Shown: piece after piece, positions 29,961 through 40,115 of the stretch | Position numbering within the stretch: the stretch's first letter is position 1 | How the letters are laid out: the number at the start of each line of letters is the position of its first letter | Source: Desmodus rotundus | Lineage: Eukaryota; Chordata; Mammalia; Chiroptera; Phyllostomidae | DNA length: 64,000 bases | Assembly (NCBI RefSeq): GCF_022682495.2 | Contig: NC_071398.1 | Span: 94,949,705 to 95,013,704 of the forward strand | Reading direction: 5' to 3' | The notes under the pieces: generated by a model | What the model was told of the DNA's origin: nothing | Databases searched by the model: none | The model's input: only the letters and a program-made list of their open reading frames with translations | Made by a program: the position numbers and the translations under genes

Positions 29961-32298
29961 GGCAGGAGGAGCCAGGTGTCCCACGCATACCACACGTCTG
30001 CGCCAGGAGTCACCCTTTTTCTAGCATTCTGTCCCAGTGAGAAGGGAGCCCAGATCTACCTCCAAAATTTATATTCAGGTAAAAATTGGAAAGAAAAACT
30101 GAGTAGTGACAAAAGGGGAAAATCCACCCAAAGAGCCTGTGTATGAGCCCAGGTCACTTAGTTTTTCTAGCACACCACCCACCTGCCACCTCCGGGAGTC
30201 ATTCCCCGGCTGCTGGAACCTGCAGCAGTGTGGCTTCTGCCGCTGCAGTCTCTGGTGGCATCTGGGTCACTGTGATAGATGGGACCCCCTCCTGGGAGCA
30301 GTCCTTCAGACTTTACAGCTCCTTGGCCCTAGCGTGACTGCCAGAGGCAGGACAGGGGCCCCTGGTCCCACCTGGTGAATGGGGGATGGAAGGAGATGGG
30401 CCGACCAAGTCAGGAGTCCCCGGAGCATCGTGAGGGTGGGGGGGGGGGCCAGCGCATGCTGAGTCTGCATGAACAAAAGGGGTCTGAGTGCCTTACCCAG
30501 AAGAGGGTCTCTTCCCGGTTCTCCTTGTCCTCATTGGCACGCAGGGTCTCTACAGTATTTTGCCTTGGCTGGCATGCTCATCCTTGGCAGAGACCTTGGC
30601 CTTGTCTACCATCCACAGTGAGTTGGGGAGGGTCTGTTGCAGTTGGGTTCTGACCCATTCTGTCCCCTGCTCCCAGTGCCTTCCAATCATCTATCTGGTT
30701 GAGCCACAGCCTCAGGCTGCTGGGGGAAGCCATGTTCCTTGGCTGTCCTGGAGCCCCCAGTAAGGATGGCTGGGCTCAGACACTCGCCAGGTCTGCCCAG
30801 CCGAGGCCTGAGCCATGGGTGGGGCTTCTGATGGGCTGAGACTTCTGGGGCAATCCTTGGCATCTTCAAAAGCGGACTCAGGGAGGACAGAGGCAGCAAT
30901 AGCTTCCACCCCCATCCCTTCTTACCCCTGTCCCAATCTGGCAAATATGGCTTAGGTCGAGAATCCACACTGAACATGGCCAGCTTCCTCTGCCCAGTGG
31001 TGCCTGGTAAACCTATATGCAAGTACCCAGCACAGCACCTAGTGAGTAGTGAGCACTTTACACCTGGTGGGCTTCTTCCTTCTCTTCCTCCAGTATGGTC
31101 TGTTTCCTGAGATGAGCTCCAGGGCTTGGCAGGAGAGTAAAGGTGAAGTTCTGTCTCCTCGTATCGATTTTGGAGAGAGGAGAACTCCTTGTTCGTGCAT
31201 CTCTGCTTTCAGGGGATCGATGAACACGTGGCCTGGCCAGGGCAGGGCTGAGCGGTGTAAGCCATCGAAGGAGGCAAGAAAGGGAAGTGGTAATGCCCGA
31301 TCCTGGGCATTGACTCTGAAGGGGCCAGCTACCGAGCCCCCTGAAAATGTTGTCTTTACTTGATGGAAGGATTCTACAAGCCACTCAGTGCCCCCCCACA
31401 TGAATGTTCTGTTCCCGGCCAGGTCTTTGCCATCCATGATTCAGGGGCTGGGCCACTAGCGTGGGGGGACAGTGGTGGGGTTTCACTTTGTCCTCAGTAC
31501 AGGACATTCTGGGCACTCCTAGATTTCCAAATGGAGCACACAGAACTGACTTACCCACTGCAGTGATGCTCTGCCCTTTGAAGGTCTGAGCTCCGAACCT
31601 GTCCGTCCCTTCTCGCACTCAGAGTGAATGAACCTTGGTGAAACCGCTTAACCACTCCTCGCCTCCATGCTCCCCCAGTGAGGTCAGAGGGAAGTAGGGT
31701 CCACTTTCTGCACTCTCCTGGCCCTGGCCCCCTGGAAGCTAAGAGACTGGGCCTGGAGGAGCAGAGCCAGCCTTTTGGGAGCTGAGTGCCACCACCTGGG
31801 GGGCTGCTGGGCTGGCGATCAGGGTTAAGGGAGCTGCAGCCTTGGCTCCGAACCTGGAGTGAGGGTGCTGGCTAGGAGACCCTCGTAGGCTTGGGAGGGG
31901 CACAGTCACCCAGCGTCTGCTTGGGCACCACGTGGAGGCCGTTGCATTGCTGCTGCTCCTGCTTTTCTCTTCCCTCATTCACCTGGGTCCTTGATGGGGA
32001 CCTGAGAACGTCCGTCTCCTAAAGAATGTTCCAGCCTCTGCTTCTGAGACCCAGCCATCCCCAAGGCAGCCTCTTCTCCTTCCTCTTGATTGCCCTTTCT
32101 TCTATCTGCCTCTTCTCTTCTTCCTCCTCACCTCCTGTGTCTTCCTCTCTCACCTCCTTCCTCAGATGTCTGATCTCGGTCTCTTGTGCTCAGTGTGTAC
32201 AACAAACACACGGTAACACAACTGCTCGTGCATCCTCACTTACAGGCATATGAATGCAAAACCGTGCTCACTCCTTTTATATACAAGCCTGTGCATGC
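29961..32298. other. Unassigned non-coding sequence
   Basis: Over 2 kb in which no repeat family is confidently recognised. It includes a G11 run (30,438-30,448) and a pyrimidine-rich patch at 32,045-32,165. Open frames up to 132 codons overlap on both strands without recognisable domains. Confidence 0.4.
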
Positions 32299-32322
32299 CA
32301 CACACACACACACACACACACA
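32299..32322. repeat. (CA)n microsatellite
   Basis: About 12 perfect CA units, a likely length-variable marker. Confidence 0.95.
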
Positions 32323-33344
32323 TGAATCCAGGCTCAAATGATCAGCCACCTACACTCTCTCCCAGAACGCCCTCTGTTCACAGCGTCCCGTCTCCTTGCC
32401 TCTGCCAGCTGTGGCACAGGCTGACGTGACAGATGGCTTGGCCCTGATGAGCTGCCACCCTGTGGGGACCAGTCACATCTCCTGCAGCGGTAGTCCCCTC
32501 GCCACACCCCGGCCTGGGCTAACAGGCCCCGGAGGCAGTGCCGGCGTAGGGGGAGTGCCCCTGAACCCACCCAGGTATGAGCCCCAGCACAGTGCCTCCA
32601 GACGCGGGGCCCCGCTGGTGGCCCTGACTCAGGACTGAACTGCAACCAGGAGCCGGGCTCTTGGGCAGCTGAGTTCACGGAGTTGAGAGAGTTTTACGTG
32701 GAGGTCACTGGTTCAGACCCTGGTCCGGTCAACAGGAACTGAAAAATGTTTTTGTCTGACAGCTGATGGCGGCCATTAGCTGGTGCAGGGTCCGCTGCCC
32801 GCCTGGCTGTGTCGTTGCTGGCCTGTGTGGCACCTTGAGTTGGGGCAGGGCTGGCGTGAGCTGATGGGAGCCCAGACAGATCCCACACACACACGCATGC
32901 ATACTGACACCCCCTCCTTCGGCAAGGACAGGTTTGCAGAAGGTGCCCTGTCCAGGCAGATGGGCCGATGACCTGGTGCTTTAAGGCGACCCTCCCTCTT
33001 TCTCTCGGAGGTCACCGTCCTGCACAGGACACATGGCTTAGTGAGCAGAGCGCTGGCTGGACTCCACCCCCCTCGACCCCTGGGGTACCCACACATGTGG
33101 CAGCTCTGAAAACAGGCACCCCCTCCATCACTCTCCCCTCCAGCCCCGAGGAGCCTCCTCAGTGTGCTTTCTAACGACAGCTGAGGACCAAAGGGTGACA
33201 GACCTGCCCCAGACCGCGCTGCTTCTTCCCCTCGCAGGAGAGGGCAGCGGCGTGCGGTGTCAGCTGTCGGGAGGTCTGTGACCAGAGCAATGACCAGAGC
33301 CATTCCCTGACATGAAGTCGCAGCTGGCTCCTGGCTGACAGCCG
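32323..33344. other. Unassigned GC-rich sequence with SINE-head-like patches
   Basis: At 32,700-32,725 'ggtcactggttcagaccctg' resembles a degraded Pol III B box. At 33,029-33,056 'catggcttagtgagcagagc' resembles an A box. They are not paired in one element, so no SINE is called. A 225-codon antisense frame (32,776-33,453) has no domain. Confidence 0.35.
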
Positions 33345-33425
33345 TGGGAGAAGCAGCGATGATAACGCGCATCGTAATAGTTTCCAAAGTGCTTTTGCAC
33401 ACGTCCCGTCTTACCTGAGAGGCCT
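33345..33425 (-). mobile_element. Possible MIR fragment, antisense
   Basis: 'gatgataacgcgcatcgtaa' and 'ttccaaagtgcttttgcaca' resemble the antisense 3' part of MIR3-like elements (AAAGTGCTTTCACA). Short. Confidence 0.4.
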
Positions 33426-33499
33426 CGTGATGGCGAGGGTGACCCCAGCCCACACCAGGGTCCTCCTCTTTGAGGGCAGCCCGGGAAGGTGGCGAGAAA

Positions 33500-33670
33500 T
33501 GGAGTTCAGAACCAAGCAGGCCTGGGTTTGAATCCAGCTCTTGCCTATTGCTGCCTAAGTGACAGTTTTATTGCCTGAGCCTCAGTTTTGTTTTTTTCCC
33601 CAAAATGGACATAACATTAACTGCCTTATAAGTTTATTGGGAAAATAAAATGATTTTGTCCCGGGGCTTG
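33500..33670 (+). mobile_element. MIR SINE, sense
   Basis: 'caggcctgggtttgaatcca' (B-box side), 'ctgcctaagtgacagtttta', 'gcctgagcctcagttttg' and 'ccttataagtttattgggaa' with AATAAAATGA give a long MIR in sense orientation. Confidence 0.85.
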
Positions 33671-34579
33671 GCCGTGAGGTGAACTAATGCACGGAGCACA
33701 AAGAAGAAACTGACTCTCTGGAGGGGGCGGATGCACAGCAGGCCAGGCCCGACAGAGGCCGACTTATGCTTCTGACCCTGTCCCGGAACATCTGTGGGGT
33801 GCTCAGTGCTGCACATGGGGGCCACCGTGGGCAGACGGCCGCCTCTGCCATGCAGGGCCTTACGAAGGAGGATCCCAGTGCACCGTGACCCTAAGGCGGC
33901 TGCCAGCGTCACAGCAGAGGCAGGGGCCACGGGAGGCAGAGAGCACACCTGTGCAGTGGAAGAAAGCGGCCTGTTGGGAATGGTGGAGGAGATGCACTGA
34001 GATCCATCTGCCAGCGGTCTGTGGAGGCCAGGCTGGGAGGCAAGCGGTGGTCTTCCAGGAGGAAAGAAACGCTTTGACCAGGCGCAGACGTGGAGGAAGG
34101 AACAGCCCCTGTAGGAGCCTGGCAGCTGTGCCACCTCTAAAGAGACTGACGGTGTGCCAGGGCAGCATTCCAACCGAGTTCACACAGGCCAGCACTCCCT
34201 GTCTCCCAGGGCGCGGGGGCTCGCCTTTCCTGAGCTCCTGCGTCCCTTATGTTATTTACGGCACATACTGCTTTTAGATGCTTCCCCAACACCTAGGCCT
34301 CTCTGCAGCTACAGCCTGCATCGTGCTCTTGAAGAGTTTCATTTTTAGATATCAAAGGGGAACTGGAGGCCTCAGGGCCACGACAGGCAATGAGCAAGAA
34401 GGAAAGGGGGAATTCACAGAAATGCTCTGAAACGGGGAAGGAACCGAAGACGTATCTAGATGTGTTAGGGCACCAACCGCTGCGCCTTAAGGTGACTCTC
34501 AACTCTCCCACCCCTCAGGCAGCGTGTCCTGTGCCAGAGTAAGGAGAAAAATGTTTTCTTCTAGAGAAGAATATTCGCA
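33671..34579. other. Unassigned non-coding sequence
   Basis: No confident repeat or exon. A 179-codon antisense frame (33,634-34,173) begins inside the MIR and has no recognisable domain. Confidence 0.4.
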
Positions 34580-34800
34580 AGGAGTCCAATGTTAAACTGT
34601 TTTTATTACAATGGTACTTAAGTGTATGCAAACATAAGACTAAGTCTACTACATTCTTGACACTTGGAAACCTTACATACGCTCATAATTATAAAACTAA
34701 ACTTATAAATTAAGCCAAAACTAAAAAAAAGCCCCACACTTAATCACCTCAATTTACTATGATATGCTGTTGTTTCAGAAGAAATCGCTGCTCCCAAAGT
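34580..34800 (-). other. AT-rich block resembling an antisense 3' UTR end
   Basis: Read on the minus strand, this AT-rich stretch ends near 34,590 with a canonical AATAAA (GTAATAAAAACAG, + strand 34,593-34,606). It lacks the usual antisense poly-T tail of a retrocopy. It could be the terminal exon of a minus-strand transcript, a processed pseudogene without its tail, or just AT-rich DNA. No upstream coding frame supports a gene. Confidence 0.25.
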
Positions 34801-34871
34801 GAGTAGCAAGTCTGATTGCTGAGCACTGCAGCGAATGTAGCCCGTTCTTGGGACTACAAGGTGTCGGTGCC

Positions 34872-34955
34872 GGGTGGGGCAAAAGCAGGTTTACAGTCAC
34901 TCACAATTGTGTTCTTTTCCATAGGAATGTCTGTAAAGCTACTTTTGCTCCACCC
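34872..34955. mobile_element. 84-bp MITE with 25-bp terminal inverted repeats
   Basis: The left end GGGTGGGGCAAAAGC (25 bp to 34,896) and the right end (34,931-34,955) are inverted repeats that agree at 22 of 25 positions. Only 34 bp lie between them. The GGGCAAAAGTAGGTTTACAG-like ends resemble mariner-type elements seen in some mammals, including bats. Family assignment is from memory. No transposase can be encoded. Confidence 0.8.
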
Positions 34956-35699
34956 TCCATGTTACATAATAACCCAATGTTTCCACTGCTTGTCTTTTTT
35001 TCCTATAAGCTCAAAATATGCGAAGCTGGATGAATTGCATCCCTTAAATTACGGCAAAGGACCCTAATCTGTCAGGACGAGGCCCCTCTCTTGTACAATA
35101 TTATTCCCTGTATTCTTCTCCTGTGTTCCTCCGCCCCACAGGCATCCCCCCCCTTCCCCGGCACCCCCAGAGCACCTACTTGAATATGTGTGATTTATGT
35201 CCTTGGACATCTGCTTTTGTTTGTTAGTAAAATACATAGTGTCGTCTTGCGGTTTGGTTTTAATTTATGTGCATCTACTTCATCCTGGGTCTGACTTTTT
35301 TCATTTCCTGCCGTGTTTTGATGAATGACCCATGTTGCTGAGGGAACTTCTCAGCGTCCCTCCTGCCTGGGCAGGCCTCGTCATGCTCAGCACTGGCTCC
35401 GGTTGTACCTGGTGCACGAGGGCACAGGCCTGGATTGCCCGCACTTCCCAGCTGCCCGCCCCAATAAAGCCGTGGCAAATGTCCTCCTCCATTCGTGTGA
35501 GTTTCTCTAGAGTGTGACTCCAGGAAGGGCCTGGTGGCAATGAAATCCTCGCACGCACGTGGGTGACTGCAGCGAAGTGGTTCTCCAGAGCGGCCAATTT
35601 CTTGCCCGAAGGAGTGCGCTGGGTTTCTTGGCTCGCTGCTTTGCTGATCCTTGAGAGCCGCTTACTTGGCCCGCTCGCCAGTGCGGCCGCTGTGGAGCA
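34956..35699. other. Unassigned non-coding sequence
   Basis: Mixed; 35,190-35,300 is T-rich and might be further degraded L1 in antisense. Nothing else is recognised. Confidence 0.35.
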
Positions 35700-36650
35700 T
35701 CCTACCGTTGTTTAACTGGGGGCCGTCTGGATCCCACACCCCAGTTTGCTTTCCCTTGCTGTGGATTTCCTGCCGTAGCTTTTGCCCACTTTTCTATTAG
35801 GTTTCCTTTCTTGTTGACTTGCAGGATTCTTTCATATCACGGATGTTAATTTCTTATCGGTTCTATACTTTGAGACATCGTCTCCAAGTTCATGACCTGT
35901 TGTGTCTATGTGGTCACCATTGAACAGACATCTTTAATCTGTATGTAGTTAAATATTTTAATTTTTCACTTTGTTGTTTGTGCTTCGTCAGTCTTTTTTT
36001 TTTAAAAAAAACGTTTTCCCAGCTCAAAGTGGCAGATATGTTCTCATACTTTAAGAGATCTGTAGCTTAAGTGTATGAGGGTTGCTCTGTGTGCAGCTGT
36101 ATGAGGTTAAGAAACTCCTAGTCTTTTGAGTTATTTTAAAATTATACATAGGTTTATACTTCATTAAATGTTTTTTCTGAATATATTAAGGTAATAATAT
36201 AATCACTATATGAATATAGTGATTTAGAGTGAATTTCTGATGTTAAACCAACTTTTTTCTGGGCTTAGTCTTACTCGCCTATCATCTTTTAATTGTTTCG
36301 ATTCCCTGTTGTCTTCAGCGGGTTACTGTTTTATCCAGGGCTGTCGTTTCGGGTGCACAAGGGAAGTGAACCCGTAGTTCTTGTTCTTGTGCTGCCCTTA
36401 TCAGTTCTAGGCTCACAGTAATTTTAGCCTCTTGAAATGAGCTAGGCATTTTTCTCTTTCTGTTTTTTGGAACAATTTATATAATGCAGAAATTATCTGT
36501 TGTTTGAACATTTGCCAGAATATACCTGTGTAAATGACCACGCCTGGGACACTTGGGAAGAATTTCATCAATTATCTTTCAATATCTGTACTAAATACAG
36601 TACTGTATATACTTTGAGGTTTATTCATTTTATGTAGTTTTTTCAATTTT
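35700..36650 (-). mobile_element. Old LINE-1 ORF2 remnant, antisense
   Basis: The + strand carries antisense L1 ORF2 landmarks: 'agcttttgcccacttttcta', 'cttgttgacttgcaggattc', 'ttaatttcttatcggttcta', 'gttgtttgtgcttcgtcagt', 'cctcttgaaatgagctaggc', 'tttttggaacaatttatata' and 'atgcagaaattatctgttgt'. Frames are destroyed, and the copy is much older than the L1 3' end at 43.4 kb. A perfect 24-bp inverted repeat lies inside (36,201-36,224). Confidence 0.8.
36201..36224. repeat. Perfect AT-rich inverted repeat (11-bp arms)
   Basis: AATCACTATAT and ATATAGTGATT flank a 2-nt GA loop. It lies inside the old L1 remnant and is not part of a known L1 structure. Confidence 0.9.
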
Positions 36651-37104
36651 ATTGAAACATAGCTAGTCACAATATTCTTTTGTTATTAAAAAAAATCTCT
36701 GTTGTGCCCGAATTTTCCTCCTTTAAATCACTCGTTCATTCAGCCTCCTCACTCCTCTCTGGGTTGACCCTCCACCCGTGACTCTGCCCTCGGAACACTT
36801 GCTTCCAAGAGCCTCGCCCCGGTCCTTGTGAGCGTGAAGTGGGAAGAGGAGTTCACGGTTCATGGTGCAGGGCGTGGGGCGGGGGGGAGGGGGTTGCTGT
36901 GTCATCCCCACTATTGCTTCTCATTAGCCAGATCGACTTGTTGCCACGGTTACTGTAAACAGCAATGCATCGGCAGGCATGGTAGTCACATCAGAGTGCT
37001 TGGTGATGAGGTGGTGGCCAACTCAGCAATCCAGATTATGCTTCTATGAACTACTTTTTAAAGGTGGTATCAGCATGAAAGCACAAAATTTAAAAAGTCC
37101 CTCG
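36651..37104. other. Unassigned non-coding sequence
   Basis: No repeat family is recognised apart from possible edges of the neighbouring L1. Confidence 0.35.
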
Positions 37105-37134
37105 GGTCCGCAGATCCCAGTTTGAGAAGCACTG
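37105..37134 (-). mobile_element. MER5-type hAT end, antisense
   Basis: 'ggtccgcagatcccagtttg' followed by AGAAGCACTG is the reverse complement of a MER5 5' terminus (CAGTGCTTCTCAAACT). The rest of the element is not recognisable. Confidence 0.65.
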
Positions 37135-37559
37135 TTTTGAAGGGTTTCTACTTGCCCATGTGCTTTGTCTACTTATTTTTAATATTAATCATTTATCGTC
37201 TTAGCTCATGGTAACACGATCAAATGTTACCAGTTACACAAAAAGATAAAAAGTCGTGCAGGCAGAGAAAATTACACTTGCTGAGATATGGAAACAGGAG
37301 ACAGCAGGGGGTGAACGTGAGGCATACCAGGTAGAAATTTCTAGAACACACGTGCATGAAAAGCGGTCAGTGGGTAGAAAAGCAGAGCGGTGGATGCAGG
37401 AAGCCATGGAGATGCAGAGGGAGATGAGGGCTGAAAGAAAGCCCGAGGGTGGCCAGTGAGGAGCAGTCCCAGGAGGTGGAGGGGCGGGAGGTCTGTCTAC
37501 ACTGGAGGTGAGGGCGGGGCCGTGGGGAAGTGACACCGGGGCTGAAAAGCTCACTTGTG
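37135..37559. other. Unassigned non-coding sequence
   Basis: Nothing recognised. The left half is AT-rich, the right half GC-rich. Confidence 0.4.
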
Positions 37560-38390
37560 GGCGGTCGTTCTTGCCCTGAGCCCGCTTTGCCTGCTGGGCT
37601 CTGTGCTAAGTGCTATGGCGGCAGGGGAACACAAGAAAGATGATGTCTGCCCTGACGAAGGTGACAGCCCGATGGTGGGCAGGGACAGTGCCCATGCAGG
37701 CAGTCCGTGACTTTGTCACTCCTGACCAGGGAGAATGAGGGCAGAGCCCTAGGAAGGGAGTGAGCCGAGGGGTGCGGTGGGAAGCGGCGTCGGCAAGAGG
37801 TCCTCAAACGGGGCTCGGGCACCACCATGGGAGGTGAGTCTCAGTGGAGACCTGAGGGCAGAGGGAAGGCCTGGGAAAGACCAGAAGGGCAGCAAGTGAA
37901 GAGAGCAAGTGAAGAGAGCAAGTGAAGAGCTTCGAGACAGCGACTGGATGGGCGTGTTCACGGTTGAAGGAAAAGCAAGGTCAGAGCAGCTGGAGACAAG
38001 TGAATGCGAACTTGGAGCCTTTGGATTCTCCTGGTGGTAGTGGGGAGCCCGGGGAGGGCCCAGGTCACCCACCGAGGAAGTGGGGGTCCAGTTTGGATAT
38101 TGCTGAGGTGCCCCAGGCATGAGATGAGGGGGAGAGAAGTGCGCCAGCGGGGGAGGTATTCCGACCCAGAGCTGGCAAGGCTGGACACCACGGGACTAGG
38201 ACGGTGTGGAGAAATCAAGGATAACCTCTGGGCTCTCAGGCCAAGCCACTGGGCAGATGGTGACGTGTGTACTGGGTTTGGGAGACTGAGTGAGGGTGGG
38301 CAGTCTGGGGCACTGAGGGTGACTTTAGGGGCGGGGAAGATGGACTTTTGGAGAGGCCTGAGTGTGTTTGCAGTAAAGGCGACAGAGCTG
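37560..38390 (-). mobile_element. LINE-2, about 0.83 kb, antisense
   Basis: Antisense L2 in the expected order: 'gctctgtgctaagtgctatg', 'agtggagacctgagggcaga', 'gggaaggcctgggaaagacc', 'agcaagtgaagagag' (expanded), 'ggacaccacgggactaggac', 'gtggagaaatcaaggataac', and 'ggcgacagagctgtgg' at the right. Frames are broken. Confidence 0.75.
37891..37929. repeat. Three perfect 13-bp tandem repeats inside L2
   Basis: AGCAAGTGAAGAG occurs three times head to tail with no mismatch. It lies where antisense L2 normally has one copy of a similar string, so this is a local expansion after insertion. Confidence 0.95.
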
Positions 38391-38739
38391 TGGGACAGGG
38401 AAGGTGTGAGTGTGACAGTGTGAGCATGACAGTGTGACCGCTGACCACAGGGTGTATGGCTGGGGCGTGGCCTGTCAGGGGCGCTCCCTTCTGAGCCACG
38501 GAGAAAGAAAGGGAGAAAACACGCCGTGGTGACAACTAACACTGTGCCGGCTCAGGCTCAGTCTTCGGAGGCCCAGCCATCTGCTGCCTCTCCAGGGTCG
38601 GGGAGGGGCTGGTGGGAGGGTGAGGTTGCCCCTCTGGGCCGTTGAGGAGCTTGCTTCCTTCCCAGCTGGTATCACACAGGCCCTTCTCCCTCCAGCAGAG
38701 CAGCTGCCGTTTAAACCGTTTAAACCGTGGGGCCTTGGA
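38391..38739. other. Unassigned non-coding sequence
   Basis: Includes a tandem CCGTTTAAA doublet at 38,708-38,725. No gene or repeat family is recognised. Confidence 0.4.
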
Positions 38740-38930
38740 CTCATTCACTACTCGTTACGGAGAGCTTACTGTTGCACACAAGTCTGCAGTTTGAGGGTGC
38801 GATCATGGCTGAGGCATTGTTCTGGGTCTCAAGGAATTCCCGTCCAGTTAGGGATGGTGATGGCAAAAGCAGAACTAGAAAACCAGGCAGCAAAAAGTAA
38901 GTTCTGGGAGGAATCGCAGCAACGGGCCAC
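38740..38930 (-). mobile_element. Possible LINE-2 fragment, antisense
   Basis: 'tgaggcattgttctgggtct', 'caaggaattcccgtccagtt' and 'agggatggtgatggcaaaag' resemble antisense L2 (GGCACTGTTCTAGG ... AAGGAGCTTACAGTC). Diverged. Confidence 0.5.
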
Positions 38931-39067
38931 AGTGAGGACAGGGCGTAAATTTAAATAATGCAGGTGGCTTCATGGATAAGGGAAGTTAAAGGAGAGTTGA
39001 CATTTTGCCTCAGCGGGAAGGAGGGGAGGGTTTTCTCAAGGAGAGAACAAGGTGAAGGAAAACCGAT

Positions 39068-39092
39068 TACACACACACACACACAGACACAC
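39068..39092. repeat. (AC)n microsatellite, slightly interrupted
   Basis: About ten AC units interrupted by AG near the right end, followed by ACACAGACG. Confidence 0.9.
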
Positions 39093-39329
39093 AGACGGGG
39101 GCAGGGGGAGGAGGGTGGAAAACCAGGGGTTCCACCTTCGAAAAGAAACCATGCTGATTAGCACGGAGGCAAAGCGACTGAGGCAGCTCTCTCTTTGGAG
39201 GGCTCCTTGGGATTTCTCATTCCTGACCCACAGCCTTGGAATCACTTGGCTTCCAGGTAAGGAAGGCCCCACAGCCGAGAACTCCCGGACGCTGGAGGAG
39301 CTCAGCCAGCCTGGGACTTCCCCAGCCAG
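39093..39329. other. Unassigned non-coding sequence
   Basis: Nothing recognised. Confidence 0.4.
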
Positions 39330-39870
39330 TGAGGACTGTTTTCATTATTGTTACCTAAGTAATTGGCCGTTCACACGCTGCCTCTTATCTCCTGGTGTTT
39401 AGCAGCTAGGAAACATTCTGCCAGGGTGGAGCTTTTTCTCTAGGCCCCCTCCCTTTTCTCATCTTCTTTCTTCTAAAAGAGAACTGGAGACCACGAACCT
39501 CCCCACCCCCGCCTTTTTTTTAAAGCATAAAATAGTGATAAGCGTATTTTTAAATATTATTTTTTTTTAAAAAGGCATTATGTGGCCGAAAGAAAGGCTC
39601 TTAAAGAATTACATAAAACCTTATATTCCTAAGTTTTAAATTTGTCCTGCCCACAAGAAAATACTCTTGAATGATGTTTTCTTTCTTTCTTTTTTTGTGG
39701 GCATATGTGGTGAACAGTTCTACTTGTTCACAGGTTAGGAAGAGCTTTAAAGAACACAGAATGCTCCCTTTTTGGCATGGGCCTAACAGTTTCACCCAGG
39801 GCAAAATCAGCTGCTATTTTAAACAAATTGATTTTTCTGGGGGATGCTGTGAACATCCTACTGCAGGCAG
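39330..39870. promoter_or_regulatory. AT-rich single-copy-looking block, possible conserved element
   Basis: Several AT-rich patches ('cattattgttacctaagtaa', 'aaatattatttttttttaaa', 'ttttaaacaaattgattttt') occur with no repeat consensus I know. Homeodomain-like AATTG and TAATT cores are present. This could be conserved non-coding DNA. Confidence 0.25.
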
Positions 39871-40014
39871 AGACAGCCCAGAGCCAAACTTGTCTTTGGT
39901 GCTTTCCTGACTCCTCTTCCCCGCTGAGGAGCTGACCTCCACTGGCACCTGTCCCATCCTGCCTGCTGAGGGCTTAGATCTATGATGGAGAGAACAGGGC
40001 CCTGGGAAGGTGGG
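39871..40014. other. Unassigned non-coding sequence
   Basis: Nothing recognised. Confidence 0.4.
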
Positions 40015-40115
40015 GTCACTCCTGGTTCCACCTCTAGCCAGATGTGCAACCATGAACAAGTCTCTTCCCCTCTTTAGGATGTAAAAGTAAGAGTATTGGA
40101 TCATGAAGGATTAAA
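40015..40115 (+). mobile_element. MIR SINE fragment, sense
   Basis: 'gttccacctctagccagatg', 'caaccatgaacaagtctctt' and 'cccctctttaggatgtaaaa' follow the MIR core order. Confidence 0.65.

Noticed and set aside
32680..32740. Possible tRNA-derived SINE head with B-box-like GGTTCAGACCC
   Set aside because: The B box deviates from consensus, no convincing A box lies at the right distance and no SINE tail follows.
32776..33453. 225-codon minus-strand frame
   Set aside because: It runs into a MIR-like fragment, overlaps plus-strand frames and matches no family I know.
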